Below are positions 17,754 to 26,873 of a DNA stretch of 64,000 nucleotides, piece by piece. Origin of the DNA: an uncultured Pelagibacteraceae bacterium (GTDB taxonomy: Bacteria; Pseudomonadota; Alphaproteobacteria; Pelagibacterales; Pelagibacteraceae); assembly GCA_902579285.1 (NCBI GenBank), contig CACHGA010000001.1, positions 1-64,000 on the forward strand. Reading direction: 5' to 3'. Below the pieces are notes generated by a model, which saw nothing but the letters and a program-made list of their open reading frames with translations, was not told the DNA's origin and did not search any database. Every line of letters begins with the position of its first letter. Within the stretch, counting starts at the first letter, position 1. The position numbers were made by a program, and so were the translations under genes.

Positions 17754-18386
17754 CTAGGTGTTACTAAATTTATTAGTTAATCTCTTAAACTCGTTTTGAA
17801 CATTATTCCACTTTAAAAACATAGAATTAATTACTATTTTTTTGTCTAACTTTTTTAATTCGTCTGCAATAGGAGACCAGTTATAAAGTTCGTTGCAGCA
17901 ATACTCAAATGGTTTTGAGTTACAATAACTTGACCAATCAATATTAGGATATCTTGAATTAAATTCCTTTGTTGCACCTTCATATGCATCCAAAATCATT
18001 CCATTTGCTTTTTCTGAATTTAAAATTTCAAAAAAAACCTTATTTGCATCCTCTATTTTTTCAATTTTTTTTTCTTTATATAAAAAAGAGAAACAAAAAA
18101 AAGTGCAATCAATCAAACAGGCAGCATAAATATGCCATTTGGCAATATTAATTGAGTTTAAAAAATCTTTATCCTCAAACATAATTACATGCTTTGCTCC
18201 CATTCTTGTTTTTAGATATCCATACAAAGTCATTTGGCTAACTTGTGCTGACTGTTCTTGAATAAAATTTTTAACTTGCTCAACAGACCTTATCGGACGA
18301 TATTTCGTGAAGAGACGCTTCAGAGGAAACAGGTATTTTTGTATATCTTTTAGATTCAATTTCACGTTGTATTTACCATTTATCAA
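17754..18386 (-). CDS. Conserved alphaproteobacterial protein of unknown function
   Basis: The 210-residue soluble protein has no domain I can name. Its best conserved-looking core is 'LYGYLKTRMGAKHVIMFED' followed by 'SINIAKWHIYAACLIDCTFF' (about residues 54-97); I have a loose recollection of similar hypothetical proteins in other Alphaproteobacteria. It has seven cysteines, including a CC pair in 'EYCCNELYNW'. No ATG is available near the start: TTG at 18386 or GTG at 18365 must be used. It is convergent with acs (2-nt gap) and divergent from the symporter pair. Confidence 0.75.
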   Translation of the reverse strand: MINGKYNVKLNLKDIQKYLFPLKRLFTKYRPIRSVEQVKNFIQEQSAQVSQMTLYGYLKTRMGAKHVIMFEDKDFLNSINIAKWHIYAACLIDCTFFCFSFLYKEKKIEKIEDANKVFFEILNSEKANGMILDAYEGATKEFNSRYPNIDWSSYCNSKPFEYCCNELYNWSPIADELKKLDKKIVINSMFLKWNNVQNEFKRLTNKFSNT

Positions 18387-18454
18387 ACTATTTTACCCAT
18401 TAAAAGGGTGGGATTTTGTTATTTCAAGAGATTTTTTGACTTTTAATTGACGTT

Positions 18455-18478
18455 GTTTTGGGTATGCTTCCCCAAAAC
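18455..18478 (+). promoter_or_regulatory. Hairpin in leader of the symporter operon
   Basis: A perfect 8-bp inverted repeat (GTTTTGGG ... CCCAAAAC) with an 8-nt loop lies 28 nt upstream of the DUF4212 start codon, within the only sizeable leader in this region. It has no following T-run, so it is not an intrinsic terminator. It could be an operator palindrome or an RNA element controlling translation from the strong Shine-Dalgarno just downstream. Confidence 0.5.
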
Positions 18479-18493
18479 TCTTAACAAATTAAA

Positions 18494-18499
18494 GGGAGG
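18494..18499 (+). promoter_or_regulatory. Strong ribosome binding site for the DUF4212 gene
   Basis: GGGAGG lies 6 nt before the ATG at 18506. Such a full Shine-Dalgarno is rare in this window, where most starts have none or are coupled. A second one (AAGGAGG at 18752-18758) precedes the symporter start at 18766. Together they suggest high translation of both genes. Confidence 0.75.
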
Positions 18500-18505
18500 A
18501 AAGAC

Positions 18506-18766
18506 ATGTCAAACAAAGAAGCACATTGGCAAAAGACCAAAAACCATATGTTTATAACATTGGCTATTTGGTTCTTTTTCTCAATAGTAATATTTATGTT
18601 CGGCGAGGCGGTAAATCAGGGATCGTTTCTTGGTTACCCATTAGCTTATTATATGTCGGCACAAGGATCTCTTGCTGCTTTCGTAATTTTAATCTTTTGG
18701 TTTGCTAACAAACAGGAGAAAATCGACGACGAACACGGATATGGTGGCGAAAAGGAGGATGACTAA
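18506..18766 (+). CDS. DUF4212 small subunit of sodium/solute symporter
   Basis: The 86-residue protein has two membrane helices (about residues 14-35 and 45-69) and a charged C-terminus, as in DUF4212. The family is almost always encoded directly before a VC_2705-type sodium:solute symporter and is considered its small partner. Here the stop and the symporter ATG share one nucleotide (TAATG). It has its own strong RBS and a hairpin-bearing leader. Confidence 0.92.
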   Translation: MSNKEAHWQKTKNHMFITLAIWFFFSIVIFMFGEAVNQGSFLGYPLAYYMSAQGSLAAFVILIFWFANKQEKIDDEHGYGGEKEDD

Positions 18767-20601
18767 TGTTTAAAGGTGGTTTTATACAAAACCTTCCTAA
18801 GATCTACGGTCTATACACCGGAGGTTTCTTAGTATTCATCTTATTGATGGCAGTACTAGAATCTGCAGGTGTTAGCGCAGCAAGCATAGGAATTATGTTT
18901 GTAGCTTTTACAGTGCTTATCTACGCACTTATCGGTTACTTATCTAGAACTATACAAGTTGACGCTTACTACGTAGCGGGAAGACAAGTACCAACTGTAT
19001 TTAACGGAATGGCGACGGCAGCTGACTGGATGTCAGGTGCATCGTTTGTTGCGATGGCAGGTGGTATTTATTTTGGTGGCTATACTTACATGGCATTCTT
19101 AGTTGGATGGACTGGTGGATACGTATTAGTGTCTACTCTGTTAGCACCATATTTAAGAAAATTTGGTTGTTATACTGTACCGGACTTTATTGGAACTAGA
19201 TACGGCGGAAATCTTCCAAGATTTTGCGCGACTTTAGTTTTAGTATTAGCTTCATTCACTTACGTGACGGCACAAATTAATGCGACTGGAACAATTGCAT
19301 CAAGAGCTTTACAAATTCCATTTGAACTTGGAGTTTGGGTTGGTCTAGTTAGTATTTTAATGTGTTCAATGTTAGGTGGTATGAGAGCTGTTACTTGGAC
19401 CCAAGTAGCCCAGTACATCGTACTTATAACAGCATACTTGATTCCAGTATTTTGGATGGGAAGTAAATTAGGTAATCCTTTCCCACACTTTATGCTTGGT
19501 GATGAAGTACAACGTTTAGCGGAGCTTGAAGCTTCGGCTGGCCTAGTAAAAAATAGCGCTGCAGACATTAAAGCTGCTGGTGTACCAGGTGGATTGAAAT
19601 ATATTTCTAATCCTCACTCTGCTGTACCTGCGGGTGGAATGGCTGTATGGAAATACTTATCGCTTGCGATTTGTATGATGGTAGGAACTGCATCGTTACC
19701 TCATATTTTAATGAGATACTTTACGACTCCTTCTGTTAAATCAGCGAGAAAATCAGTGGCTTGGTCACTGTTCTTTATATTCTTGCTTTATTTCTCTGCG
19801 CCAATGCTAGCAACACTATCTAAACTACAGTTAATGGATCCAAACTTACCTACTGCGATTATTGGAAAATCAATTGCAGAAGTGCAGAGTATACCATGGG
19901 TTCAAAACTGGTCTGCAGTAAAACAAGTGTTTATTGCTGACTTCAACGGTGATGGAATATTACAGTTGAACGAATGGTTTATGAGAGGTGACGTAGTAGT
20001 ATTAGCGACTCCTGAAGTTGCTGGTTTACCTTACGTTATTTCTGGATTAGTTGCTGCGGGTGGTATGGCTGCTGCCATGTCAACTGCCGATGGATTAGTT
20101 TTAGCGATATCAAACTGTTTATCACATGATATCTACTACAAAATAATCGATCCAAAAGCTGACGTTAAGAAAAGGCTAATCGTAGCTCGTGTACTTCTAG
20201 TAGTAATTGGTGCTGCCGCTGCTTACATCTCTTCAATGAGATTGACAAGCATTCTGGGAGCAGTAGCTTGGGCATTCGACTTTGCGATGTCAGGCTTATT
20301 CTTCCCACTTGTACTTGGTGTATGGTGGAAGAGAGCTACTAAAGAAGGTGCGGTTGCAGGAATACTTGGAGGTCTAATCTCTGGTACGGCATATCTTATT
20401 TATGTTGGACCTAAGTTTATGGCAAACACTCCATGGCTTGGAATTGACCACTTAAGATTTGGTATTATAGGGGCATCAGTAAGCTTAGTTGCAATGGTTG
20501 TAGTAAGCTTAATGACTAAAGAACCTAGTAGTTCCATTCAGAAGATGGTTGATGACGTTAGAATACCTAGCGGAAGAGCTATTCTTGGAAAACAACACTA
20601 A
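18766..20601 (+). CDS. Sodium:solute symporter, ActP/VC_2705 type
   Basis: The 611-residue protein is a large SSS-family transporter with about 13 helices. 'DAYYVAGRQVPTVFNGMATAADWMSGASF' begins at residue 66, near the Na+-site region, and 'AAAMSTADGLVLAISNCL' is the conserved helix later in the protein. Na+-coupled uptake of acetate or another short carboxylate is inferred from the family, its DUF4212 partner and acs 1 kb upstream. The codon choice looks less AT-biased than neighbouring genes, consistent with high expression. A strong terminator follows. Confidence 0.93.
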   Translation: MFKGGFIQNLPKIYGLYTGGFLVFILLMAVLESAGVSAASIGIMFVAFTVLIYALIGYLSRTIQVDAYYVAGRQVPTVFNGMATAADWMSGASFVAMAGGIYFGGYTYMAFLVGWTGGYVLVSTLLAPYLRKFGCYTVPDFIGTRYGGNLPRFCATLVLVLASFTYVTAQINATGTIASRALQIPFELGVWVGLVSILMCSMLGGMRAVTWTQVAQYIVLITAYLIPVFWMGSKLGNPFPHFMLGDEVQRLAELEASAGLVKNSAADIKAAGVPGGLKYISNPHSAVPAGGMAVWKYLSLAICMMVGTASLPHILMRYFTTPSVKSARKSVAWSLFFIFLLYFSAPMLATLSKLQLMDPNLPTAIIGKSIAEVQSIPWVQNWSAVKQVFIADFNGDGILQLNEWFMRGDVVVLATPEVAGLPYVISGLVAAGGMAAAMSTADGLVLAISNCLSHDIYYKIIDPKADVKKRLIVARVLLVVIGAAAAYISSMRLTSILGAVAWAFDFAMSGLFFPLVLGVWWKRATKEGAVAGILGGLISGTAYLIYVGPKFMANTPWLGIDHLRFGIIGASVSLVAMVVVSLMTKEPSSSIQKMVDDVRIPSGRAILGKQH

Positions 20602-20621
20602 ATAAATATTTTATTTATAAG

Positions 20622-20651
20622 AAGGGGCGATTTATTCGCCCCTTTTTTTTT
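20622..20651 (+). terminator. Rho-independent terminator after the symporter operon
   Basis: GGGGCGA (20624-20630) pairs with TCGCCCC (20636-20642) around a 5-nt loop. It is extended by AA/TT and followed by a run of nine T residues. This GC-rich hairpin stands out sharply from its AT-rich surroundings and lies 20 nt after the symporter stop. Confidence 0.93.
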
Positions 20652-20687
20652 GCTTTTAGCATTCTATTTCCCATGCTAGTTTAGTTA

Positions 20688-21023
20688 ATGCCAATTTGGG
20701 TATTAATTTTAGATTACATATTAGGAATTATCATGTGGACTTTAATAGGAAGATCCGCGATGAATATTTTTCAAAGAGAAGATTCAAATTTCTTTTTTAT
20801 GAAAGCTTTTGTTAAATTGACAAATCCAATATTAAAAGTGTTTAGATTTATTACTCCAAGTTTCATTATTCCACTTTTCATTCCTTTGTATGTCGCTTGG
20901 TTTTTTTATATGTTTCGTTTCTATGCTATGCCTTATATGCTTGGATATGATGTGATGGGCATGCTTTCATTTCCTTTAGAAAGTGATATTGCGAAAGAAA
21001 TTTATAGACTGTTCAGCAAATAA
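20688..21023 (+). CDS. YggT-like small membrane protein
   Basis: The 111-residue protein has helices at about residues 3-22 and 60-78 around the segment 'KLTNPILKVFRFITPSFI' (43-60). That resembles the L-t-x-P-i-L-x-p-f-R pattern of YggT proteins but is divergent. The function is unknown. It starts 36 nt after the symporter terminator and ends 6 nt before a second symporter gene, so it probably forms an operon with that one. It is a paralogue-like counterpart of the canonical YggT at 11124-11414. Confidence 0.72.
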   Translation: MPIWVLILDYILGIIMWTLIGRSAMNIFQREDSNFFFMKAFVKLTNPILKVFRFITPSFIIPLFIPLYVAWFFYMFRFYAMPYMLGYDVMGMLSFPLESDIAKEIYRLFSK

Positions 21024-21029
21024 TTTAAA

Positions 21030-22955
21030 ATGAGTGGAAAACTTTATACATTAATATCTTTTTTAACGGTTTTTTGGTTTTTTTGCTTGTATGTTGGCTT
21101 TAGAAACCAAAAAAAAATTGTAACACCGGTTGATTTTTTTATATTTGGCAGACAACTTCCTAGCTGGTCATATTTTGCCATTATTACTAGTTTGTTATTT
21201 TCTGGTTTAATATTTTTTTTTCATCCAAGCTTAATTTTTTTAAATGGTTTGCCATTTTCAGTAACATCTCTTTTTGTAATTACGATTCCACTCGTAGGAG
21301 TTATCTTTTCAAAAAGACAATGGATACTTTCAAAAAAATATGGATATTTAACACCATCTGAAATGATTTCGGACTACTTTAAAAGTAACATCTTAAGGAT
21401 ATTAATTGTGATAATTGCATTAGGTTTTTCAATTCCCTTTATAGCTATGCAACTTTCTTTTGGAGGATTGCTTTTAAATATTATTAGTGACGGTATTATT
21501 GGTAGAGGCTCTGCTTCAATTTTAATAGGCGCAGTGGTTTGTGTTTATTTAAGTACAGGAGGGATAAGATCGTTAATAATCATAGATTCTATCCAATTTC
21601 TTTTAATAATTTTTGGAATTTTTTGCATTGGTTTTATTGCTTATGACTTAGTAGGTGGCTGGAGTTTGCTAAATGAGAGTATGTCAAGAATAGCAAATAT
21701 AAAAGAAAATTTATTTAATATAAAAGAAAATTATAGTTCTTATCTTTCAATACCAGGAACTATTAAATCTGTTAATTTGCTGAATGATGAACTTCCTTAT
21801 AATGGTATTTGGACTTCTTCGATGATACTAACATTTGTTTTGGCTTTAAGCGGAATACAATTAGCTCCTAATGTTTCTATGATGACATATGCAAGTAAGG
21901 ATCCAGGATATTTTGCTACTCAGCAGATTTGGTTTTCAGGTTTTTTAATTGGCTTTGTATTAATTTTTTTCGTAACTGGAATTGGTATAGGTTCTTCATT
22001 GCTAGGGGCAAATAGCATTATAAATGAAACTGGTAATAATATTTCAAATATTTTACCGCCTGATATTTATCCAAATAATTTTATGGCTTTGGTTCCAAAT
22101 ATTATTAATATTGTTGGCGACTATTCATACATATTTTTTGGAATTTTAGGTCTTTGTGCAATAGCCGCAATACAATCAATGGCAAGTTTAATTCTTACTT
22201 CAAGCGCAATTTTTACTAGAGATATTATTAAAAGATTCTTTGTTAGTAATATAACTAATAAGATGGAAATTTTTTCTTCCAGGATTTTAATAATGCTAAT
22301 TTTTTTGATGTCTCTTATTTTGTCACTCATTGCAGACAAAAATATTTTTGATTTAGGTAGTTTTGCATTAGCCATTGCATGCCAAATGTTTGTACCTTTG
22401 TTGGCATTATGTTACTTTTCATGGTTTACAAAACAAGGTGTTGCATTTGGAATTATTATTGGAATTACCGCTGTTGTATTTACAGATGGAATTGGACAAA
22501 ATTTATTTGGGCACATAGTTCCTTGGAATAAGTGGCCGCTCACTATTCATTCTTCTGCTTGGGGTTTGCTTTTTAATCTAATAGGTACAACAGTAATTTC
22601 TTTTATTACTCAAGAAATTAAGGAAACTAAAATAAAAAAAAGAATTCATGAATTTCTAGATGAACATAAAAATTATTCGCTATCTAGAAGAAGTCTAAAA
22701 CCGAGTGCTTGGATTATATTAATAGTATGGATATTTTTCTCATTTGGACCTGGTTTAATGATTGGAAATGAGCTTTTTGGAAAACCTATTAACTTAGAAA
22801 GTTGGTCTTTCGGCATGCCCTCAATTTGGGTGTGGCAAGTAATTTTTTGGGGAATTGGTATTTTGTTAGTCTGGTTTTTGGCTGTAAAGATGGAAATGTC
22901 AACTTCATTAGAAAAAAACATAGTTTCACAAACAGAAGATATTAATAATTCATAG
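21030..22955 (+). CDS. Sodium:solute symporter family transporter
   Basis: The 641-residue SSS-family protein has about 14 hydrophobic helices, with 'FFIFGRQLPSWSYFAIITSLLFSGLIFF' near residues 36-63 and 'STGGIRSLIIIDSIQFLLI' around 175-193. These match the Na+/proline-type fold. The C-terminal extension of roughly 100 residues includes two further helices, as in symporters of the PutP/PanF-like lineage with long tails. Substrate is not predictable. The gene is distinct from the ActP-like symporter upstream and lacks a DUF4212 partner; a YggT-like gene takes that place. Confidence 0.88.
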   Translation: MSGKLYTLISFLTVFWFFCLYVGFRNQKKIVTPVDFFIFGRQLPSWSYFAIITSLLFSGLIFFFHPSLIFLNGLPFSVTSLFVITIPLVGVIFSKRQWILSKKYGYLTPSEMISDYFKSNILRILIVIIALGFSIPFIAMQLSFGGLLLNIISDGIIGRGSASILIGAVVCVYLSTGGIRSLIIIDSIQFLLIIFGIFCIGFIAYDLVGGWSLLNESMSRIANIKENLFNIKENYSSYLSIPGTIKSVNLLNDELPYNGIWTSSMILTFVLALSGIQLAPNVSMMTYASKDPGYFATQQIWFSGFLIGFVLIFFVTGIGIGSSLLGANSIINETGNNISNILPPDIYPNNFMALVPNIINIVGDYSYIFFGILGLCAIAAIQSMASLILTSSAIFTRDIIKRFFVSNITNKMEIFSSRILIMLIFLMSLILSLIADKNIFDLGSFALAIACQMFVPLLALCYFSWFTKQGVAFGIIIGITAVVFTDGIGQNLFGHIVPWNKWPLTIHSSAWGLLFNLIGTTVISFITQEIKETKIKKRIHEFLDEHKNYSLSRRSLKPSAWIILIVWIFFSFGPGLMIGNELFGKPINLESWSFGMPSIWVWQVIFWGIGILLVWFLAVKMEMSTSLEKNIVSQTEDINNS

Positions 22956-22972
22956 ATATAGTAAAATATTTT

Positions 22973-23000
22973 TTGACATATAATTATTTAAAACTATAAA
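22973..23000 (+). promoter_or_regulatory. Sigma70-type promoter of rpe
   Basis: TTGACA (22973-22978, perfect -35) is followed after 16 nt by TATAAA (22995-23000, one mismatch to the -10). The expected transcription start at about 23006-23008 is only 2-4 nt before the rpe ATG at 23010. No Shine-Dalgarno is present. The mRNA would be leaderless or nearly so. Confidence 0.72.
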
Positions 23001-23009
23001 TAATTAGAT

Positions 23010-23672
23010 ATGTCTAGATCAATTAAGATTTCTCCTTCTATACTCTCATGTGATTTTAGTAAAATTGGCAAAGAAGTAGAGTCCTTAGAGAAGGCTGGTG
23101 CTGACTATATTCACGTAGATGTTATGGATGGGCATTTTGTTCCAAATCTTACTATTGGTCCTGATGTCATAAAGAATATAAGGCCTTTCAGCAAAAAAAT
23201 TTTTGATGTCCATTTAATGATTTCGCCAGTTGACAAATATATTAAACAATTTGCTGATGCTGGATCAGATATAATAACTTTCCATCCCGAAGCAACAGAG
23301 AATATGGGAAAAACCATTGATTTAATAAAAAAATGTAAGAAAAAAGTTGGTGTTTCTCTAAAACCAAAAAGTAAAATTGAATTAATAAAAGACTACCTGA
23401 AACAAATTGATTTAGTATTAATAATGAGCGTTGAACCAGGTTTTGGTGGCCAAAAATTTATGCCAGAAGTTCTTCCGAAATTAACAGAGTTAAAAAAAAT
23501 TATTGAGAGAGAAAAATTGAATGTTGACCTTGAAATAGATGGAGGTATTAACTTTGAAAACTCAAAAATTGCTAAAGAGGCAGGTGCAAACATATTAGTT
23601 TCTGGTTCTACAATATTCAAAAAGAATAATGGTGATTTAAAAAAAAACATCAATTTGTTGCGTCAAAACTAA
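23010..23672 (+). CDS. rpe: Ribulose-phosphate 3-epimerase
   Basis: The 220-residue TIM-barrel enzyme interconverts ribulose 5-phosphate and xylulose 5-phosphate. Metal ligands H35 and D37 are in 'HVDVMDGHFVPN' (35-46), H68 is in 'FDVHLM', and the second catalytic aspartate is in 'LEIDGGIN'. 'SVEPGFGGQKF' is the phosphate loop. It begins the order rpe, heparinase-like, purH, with 3-nt spacers, which I recognise as a common alphaproteobacterial arrangement. Its own promoter lies immediately upstream. Confidence 0.97.
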   Translation: MSRSIKISPSILSCDFSKIGKEVESLEKAGADYIHVDVMDGHFVPNLTIGPDVIKNIRPFSKKIFDVHLMISPVDKYIKQFADAGSDIITFHPEATENMGKTIDLIKKCKKKVGVSLKPKSKIELIKDYLKQIDLVLIMSVEPGFGGQKFMPEVLPKLTELKKIIEREKLNVDLEIDGGINFENSKIAKEAGANILVSGSTIFKKNNGDLKKNINLLRQN

Positions 23673-23675
23673 TTA

Positions 23676-25322
23676 ATGATTAGATTAAAAAGTATTTATA
23701 TTTATTTTTTAGCAATTAAAAAAGTTTTAATTAGATCGCTAAAAGAACTTTTTTTTGGATCAAATTATTATAATAAATTACTAGATTCAGATGTTCCATC
23801 GAGTTTTTTATTTAATCCAAATCCGTATTTATTGTCTCCTTTTTTAAACCATAAAGATTTATTAATTAAAATATCAAACGAAGATGTTAGAAACTTCAGA
23901 ATAAGTCTTTTTGAAAATAAAGAAAAAAAAAGTATTCATAATTTTTTGTGGTTAAATTTAATTGATAGAAAAAATGAAAATGAAATAATCCAAAAAATTA
24001 TAGGAGAGTGGATAAAAAAATACAGCAAATATACGAAAGGTATCTGGGATGAGGATCTAACAAGTCTTAGAGTAATAAGTTGGATTTCAAACGCCGATTT
24101 AATTTTAAATACAAATGACAAAGATTTTAATAAGTTATTTTATAAAAATATAATAAGACAAACAAATTTTGTAAAAAAAAATATAAACAATTTGAATGAT
24201 GAAAATAAAAAAATATCTTCTATAAGTTTGTTGGTGCTTTCTGGCTTAGTTTTTAAAGAATATTATGTTTATTATAAGATTGGTTTAAAAGAGCTTAAAA
24301 AATTTATAGAGGATTATTTTGATGAAAATGGTTTTCCAAAAAATAGGAATTTTGAAAATTTACTAACATTCGTTCAATATTTTATACTTGTAAAAGAATG
24401 GATTAAGAATGCTCAGGAGGTCGTACCGGAATATTTAGAAAATATTGTAGAAAAAAATTTAGTTTGTCTTAACTCTGTAAATAACCCATTAAAAAAACTT
24501 CCTTTGTTTAACGGTTCTACAGATAAAAGTTTAAGCAATTTTTTTTTATACCTTGATAAACTTAATTATAGTTCAAAGAAAAATCTTAAATCGGTTGGCC
24601 AAGTTCAAATAGTTAAAAACAAAAAAACCGCCTTATATTTTGATTCCGGGGAACCACCAAATTACCAACTTTCAAAAGATTATCAGTCAGGTCCTTTGTC
24701 TTTCGAATACTCGAGTGACAAGGATAAAATTATAACAAACTGTGGTTATGGAAGAAGAATATCAAAAAAGTTTCAAATTTTGAGTAAATTTACATCGGGT
24801 CAATCAACACTTTGTATTGATGATACATCTGTTGTTAAGTTCAAGCAAAGTAATTTAATAAATAAAGCTTATGGCTCAACAATTAGCAATTCCTTTAAAA
24901 TTTTTGATGTAGAAAGAAAAGAAGATAAGATTAATATTGTTATATCTGCAACTCATAATGCATATCTTGAAAAATTTGGATATCTTCATAAAAGAAAAAT
25001 TAATTTTTTAAAGAAAAGTAATTCTATCGAAGGAAGTGATTATCTAATAAAAAAAAATGAGGGAATAAATGTCGGCTTTTCAATTAGGTTTCATCTATAT
25101 CCAGGTATTAACACGGTAAGGACTTTAAGTGGAAAGAGTATTCTTTTACAAACGAACGGTAATAAATCATGGGTTTTTTCTTCTGATGAGCTAGCAATTG
25201 ATTTAGAAAAAAGTCTATTTTTTGGGAGAAACAAAGCGTTAAAAAATAAATGTATTGTTATTTATGGAAAGACAATGCACCAAGATGTTAACGTTAATTG
25301 GAAACTAAAGAAAGCCAGCTAG
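23676..25322 (+). CDS. Heparinase II/III family protein
   Basis: The 548-residue protein has an alpha-helical first half and a beta-sandwich second half. The second half begins near 'VGQVQIVKNKKTALYFDSGEPP' (about residue 308) and carries 'GYGRRISKKFQ' and 'ATHNAYLEKFGYLHKRKI', which fit the heparinase II/III-like C-terminal domain. In Alphaproteobacteria this gene sits between rpe and purH even in species that do not use glycosaminoglycans, so a housekeeping envelope polysaccharide role is more likely than heparin degradation. No signal peptide is evident. Confidence 0.85.
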   Translation: MIRLKSIYIYFLAIKKVLIRSLKELFFGSNYYNKLLDSDVPSSFLFNPNPYLLSPFLNHKDLLIKISNEDVRNFRISLFENKEKKSIHNFLWLNLIDRKNENEIIQKIIGEWIKKYSKYTKGIWDEDLTSLRVISWISNADLILNTNDKDFNKLFYKNIIRQTNFVKKNINNLNDENKKISSISLLVLSGLVFKEYYVYYKIGLKELKKFIEDYFDENGFPKNRNFENLLTFVQYFILVKEWIKNAQEVVPEYLENIVEKNLVCLNSVNNPLKKLPLFNGSTDKSLSNFFLYLDKLNYSSKKNLKSVGQVQIVKNKKTALYFDSGEPPNYQLSKDYQSGPLSFEYSSDKDKIITNCGYGRRISKKFQILSKFTSGQSTLCIDDTSVVKFKQSNLINKAYGSTISNSFKIFDVERKEDKINIVISATHNAYLEKFGYLHKRKINFLKKSNSIEGSDYLIKKNEGINVGFSIRFHLYPGINTVRTLSGKSILLQTNGNKSWVFSSDELAIDLEKSLFFGRNKALKNKCIVIYGKTMHQDVNVNWKLKKAS

Positions 25323-25325
25323 GCA

Positions 25326-26873
25326 ATGCCATTGAAAATTAAAAATGCTCTAATTTCACTTTCGGATAAAAATGAATTAGATAAATTACTTAAAATTCTC
25401 CAAAAGTTCAAAATAAATATTATCAGCTCTGGTGGAACTTTTAGAGAAATAAAAAAACTTGGGTATAAATGCACCGAAGTTTCTGAATTTACAAAATTTA
25501 AAGAAATGCTTGATGGCAGAGTAAAAACTCTTCATCCAAAAATACATGCTGGAATTTTAAGCAAAAGGGCAGACAAAAAACACCGCAGAGAAATGAGAAA
25601 AACTAGATTTCAATACATAGATTTAGTTGTCGTTAACTTTTATCCTTTTCAAGAAACGATTCAAAAAACAAAAAATTTTAAGAAAATTATTGAGAATATT
25701 GATATAGGTGGCCCAACTTTAGTCAGAGCTGCAGCAAAAAACTTTAGTGATGTTACTGTTATTACTGATAAAAAAGATTATAAAAAATTTATTGATGAAC
25801 TGAATAAAAATAATGGCTCTACTAGTCTCAAGTTTAGACAAGAAATGTCTTGTAAAGCTTTTAGTTTAACAGCGTATTACGACTCGGTATTATCAAATTG
25901 GTTCAATAAAAGATTAGATATTCTATTTCCAGAAAAAAAAACAATATTTGGAAATAAAATTTCTGAGTTGCGATATGGTGAAAATCCACATCAAAAAAGT
26001 TCTGTCTATCTAAACGATCTTTTTAAACCAGAAATGGGTCTTAAAAAAATTAAAGGTAAGGCCCTAAGCTATAATAATTTTAATGACATATATACTGGTT
26101 TAGAAATATTAAATTCTTTTAAAAAAAAGGGGACTGTAATAATAAAACATGCCAACCCATCGGGTGTATCATTAAATGGAACACCGATAGAAACATTTAA
26201 AGAATCTTATTTGTCAGATCCTGTAAGTGCTTTTGGTGGAATTGTTGCTTGTAACTTTAAAATTAGTGAAAGTATTGCCAAGGAGATGACTAAAATATTT
26301 TTTGAAGTTATTCTAGCTAGAAGCTTTGACAGTAAAGCTTTAAAAATATTTGAAAAGAAGAAAAATTTAATACTCATTGATATATCTAAATTTAAGATTA
26401 GTAAAAATTATGAGATAAGGAGCTTTAACAATGCTTTTTTAATGCAAGAAAAAAATAAAATTATATTTAATAGAAAGAATTTAAAGTTTGTTACAAATCT
26501 CAAGCCCTCTAAAAAAGATATTGCTCAAGCTGAATTTGCTTTCAATGTTTGTAAATATGTAAAATCAAATTCAATTGTAATATCAAATTCGTTTTCAACT
26601 ATTGGTATAGGCGCTGGACAACCAAGCAGGGTCGATAGTTGTGAAATCGCTGTTAAAAAAGCAAAAAAATTTCAGAAGAAAAAATTAAAAAATTCAGTTG
26701 CTGCATCTGATGCGTTCTTTCCTTTTCCGGATGGTGTAAAAAATTTAATTAAGGCTGGTGTTAAAGTTATTGTTCAACCTGGCGGATCTATAAGAGACTC
26801 TGAAGCCATTAAGTTAGCCAACAAGTCAAAAGTGAAAATGATTTTCACTGGAGTGAGGCATTTTTATCATTAA
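25326..26873 (+). CDS. purH: Bifunctional AICAR formyltransferase/IMP cyclohydrolase
   Basis: The 515-residue enzyme catalyses the last two steps of IMP synthesis. The N-terminal MGS-like cyclohydrolase domain shows 'SSGGTFREIKKLGY' and 'GRVKTLHPKIHAGIL' (residues 69-83). The formyltransferase domain shows 'RYGENPHQKSSVY', the catalytic 'KHANPSGV' (usually KHANPCG; serine replaces cysteine) and 'GAGQPSRVDS'. The start codon is 3 nt after the heparinase-like stop. It converges on the pterin dehydratase gene with a 4-nt overlap at the 3' ends. Confidence 0.97.
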   Translation: MPLKIKNALISLSDKNELDKLLKILQKFKINIISSGGTFREIKKLGYKCTEVSEFTKFKEMLDGRVKTLHPKIHAGILSKRADKKHRREMRKTRFQYIDLVVVNFYPFQETIQKTKNFKKIIENIDIGGPTLVRAAAKNFSDVTVITDKKDYKKFIDELNKNNGSTSLKFRQEMSCKAFSLTAYYDSVLSNWFNKRLDILFPEKKTIFGNKISELRYGENPHQKSSVYLNDLFKPEMGLKKIKGKALSYNNFNDIYTGLEILNSFKKKGTVIIKHANPSGVSLNGTPIETFKESYLSDPVSAFGGIVACNFKISESIAKEMTKIFFEVILARSFDSKALKIFEKKKNLILIDISKFKISKNYEIRSFNNAFLMQEKNKIIFNRKNLKFVTNLKPSKKDIAQAEFAFNVCKYVKSNSIVISNSFSTIGIGAGQPSRVDSCEIAVKKAKKFQKKKLKNSVAASDAFFPFPDGVKNLIKAGVKVIVQPGGSIRDSEAIKLANKSKVKMIFTGVRHFYH

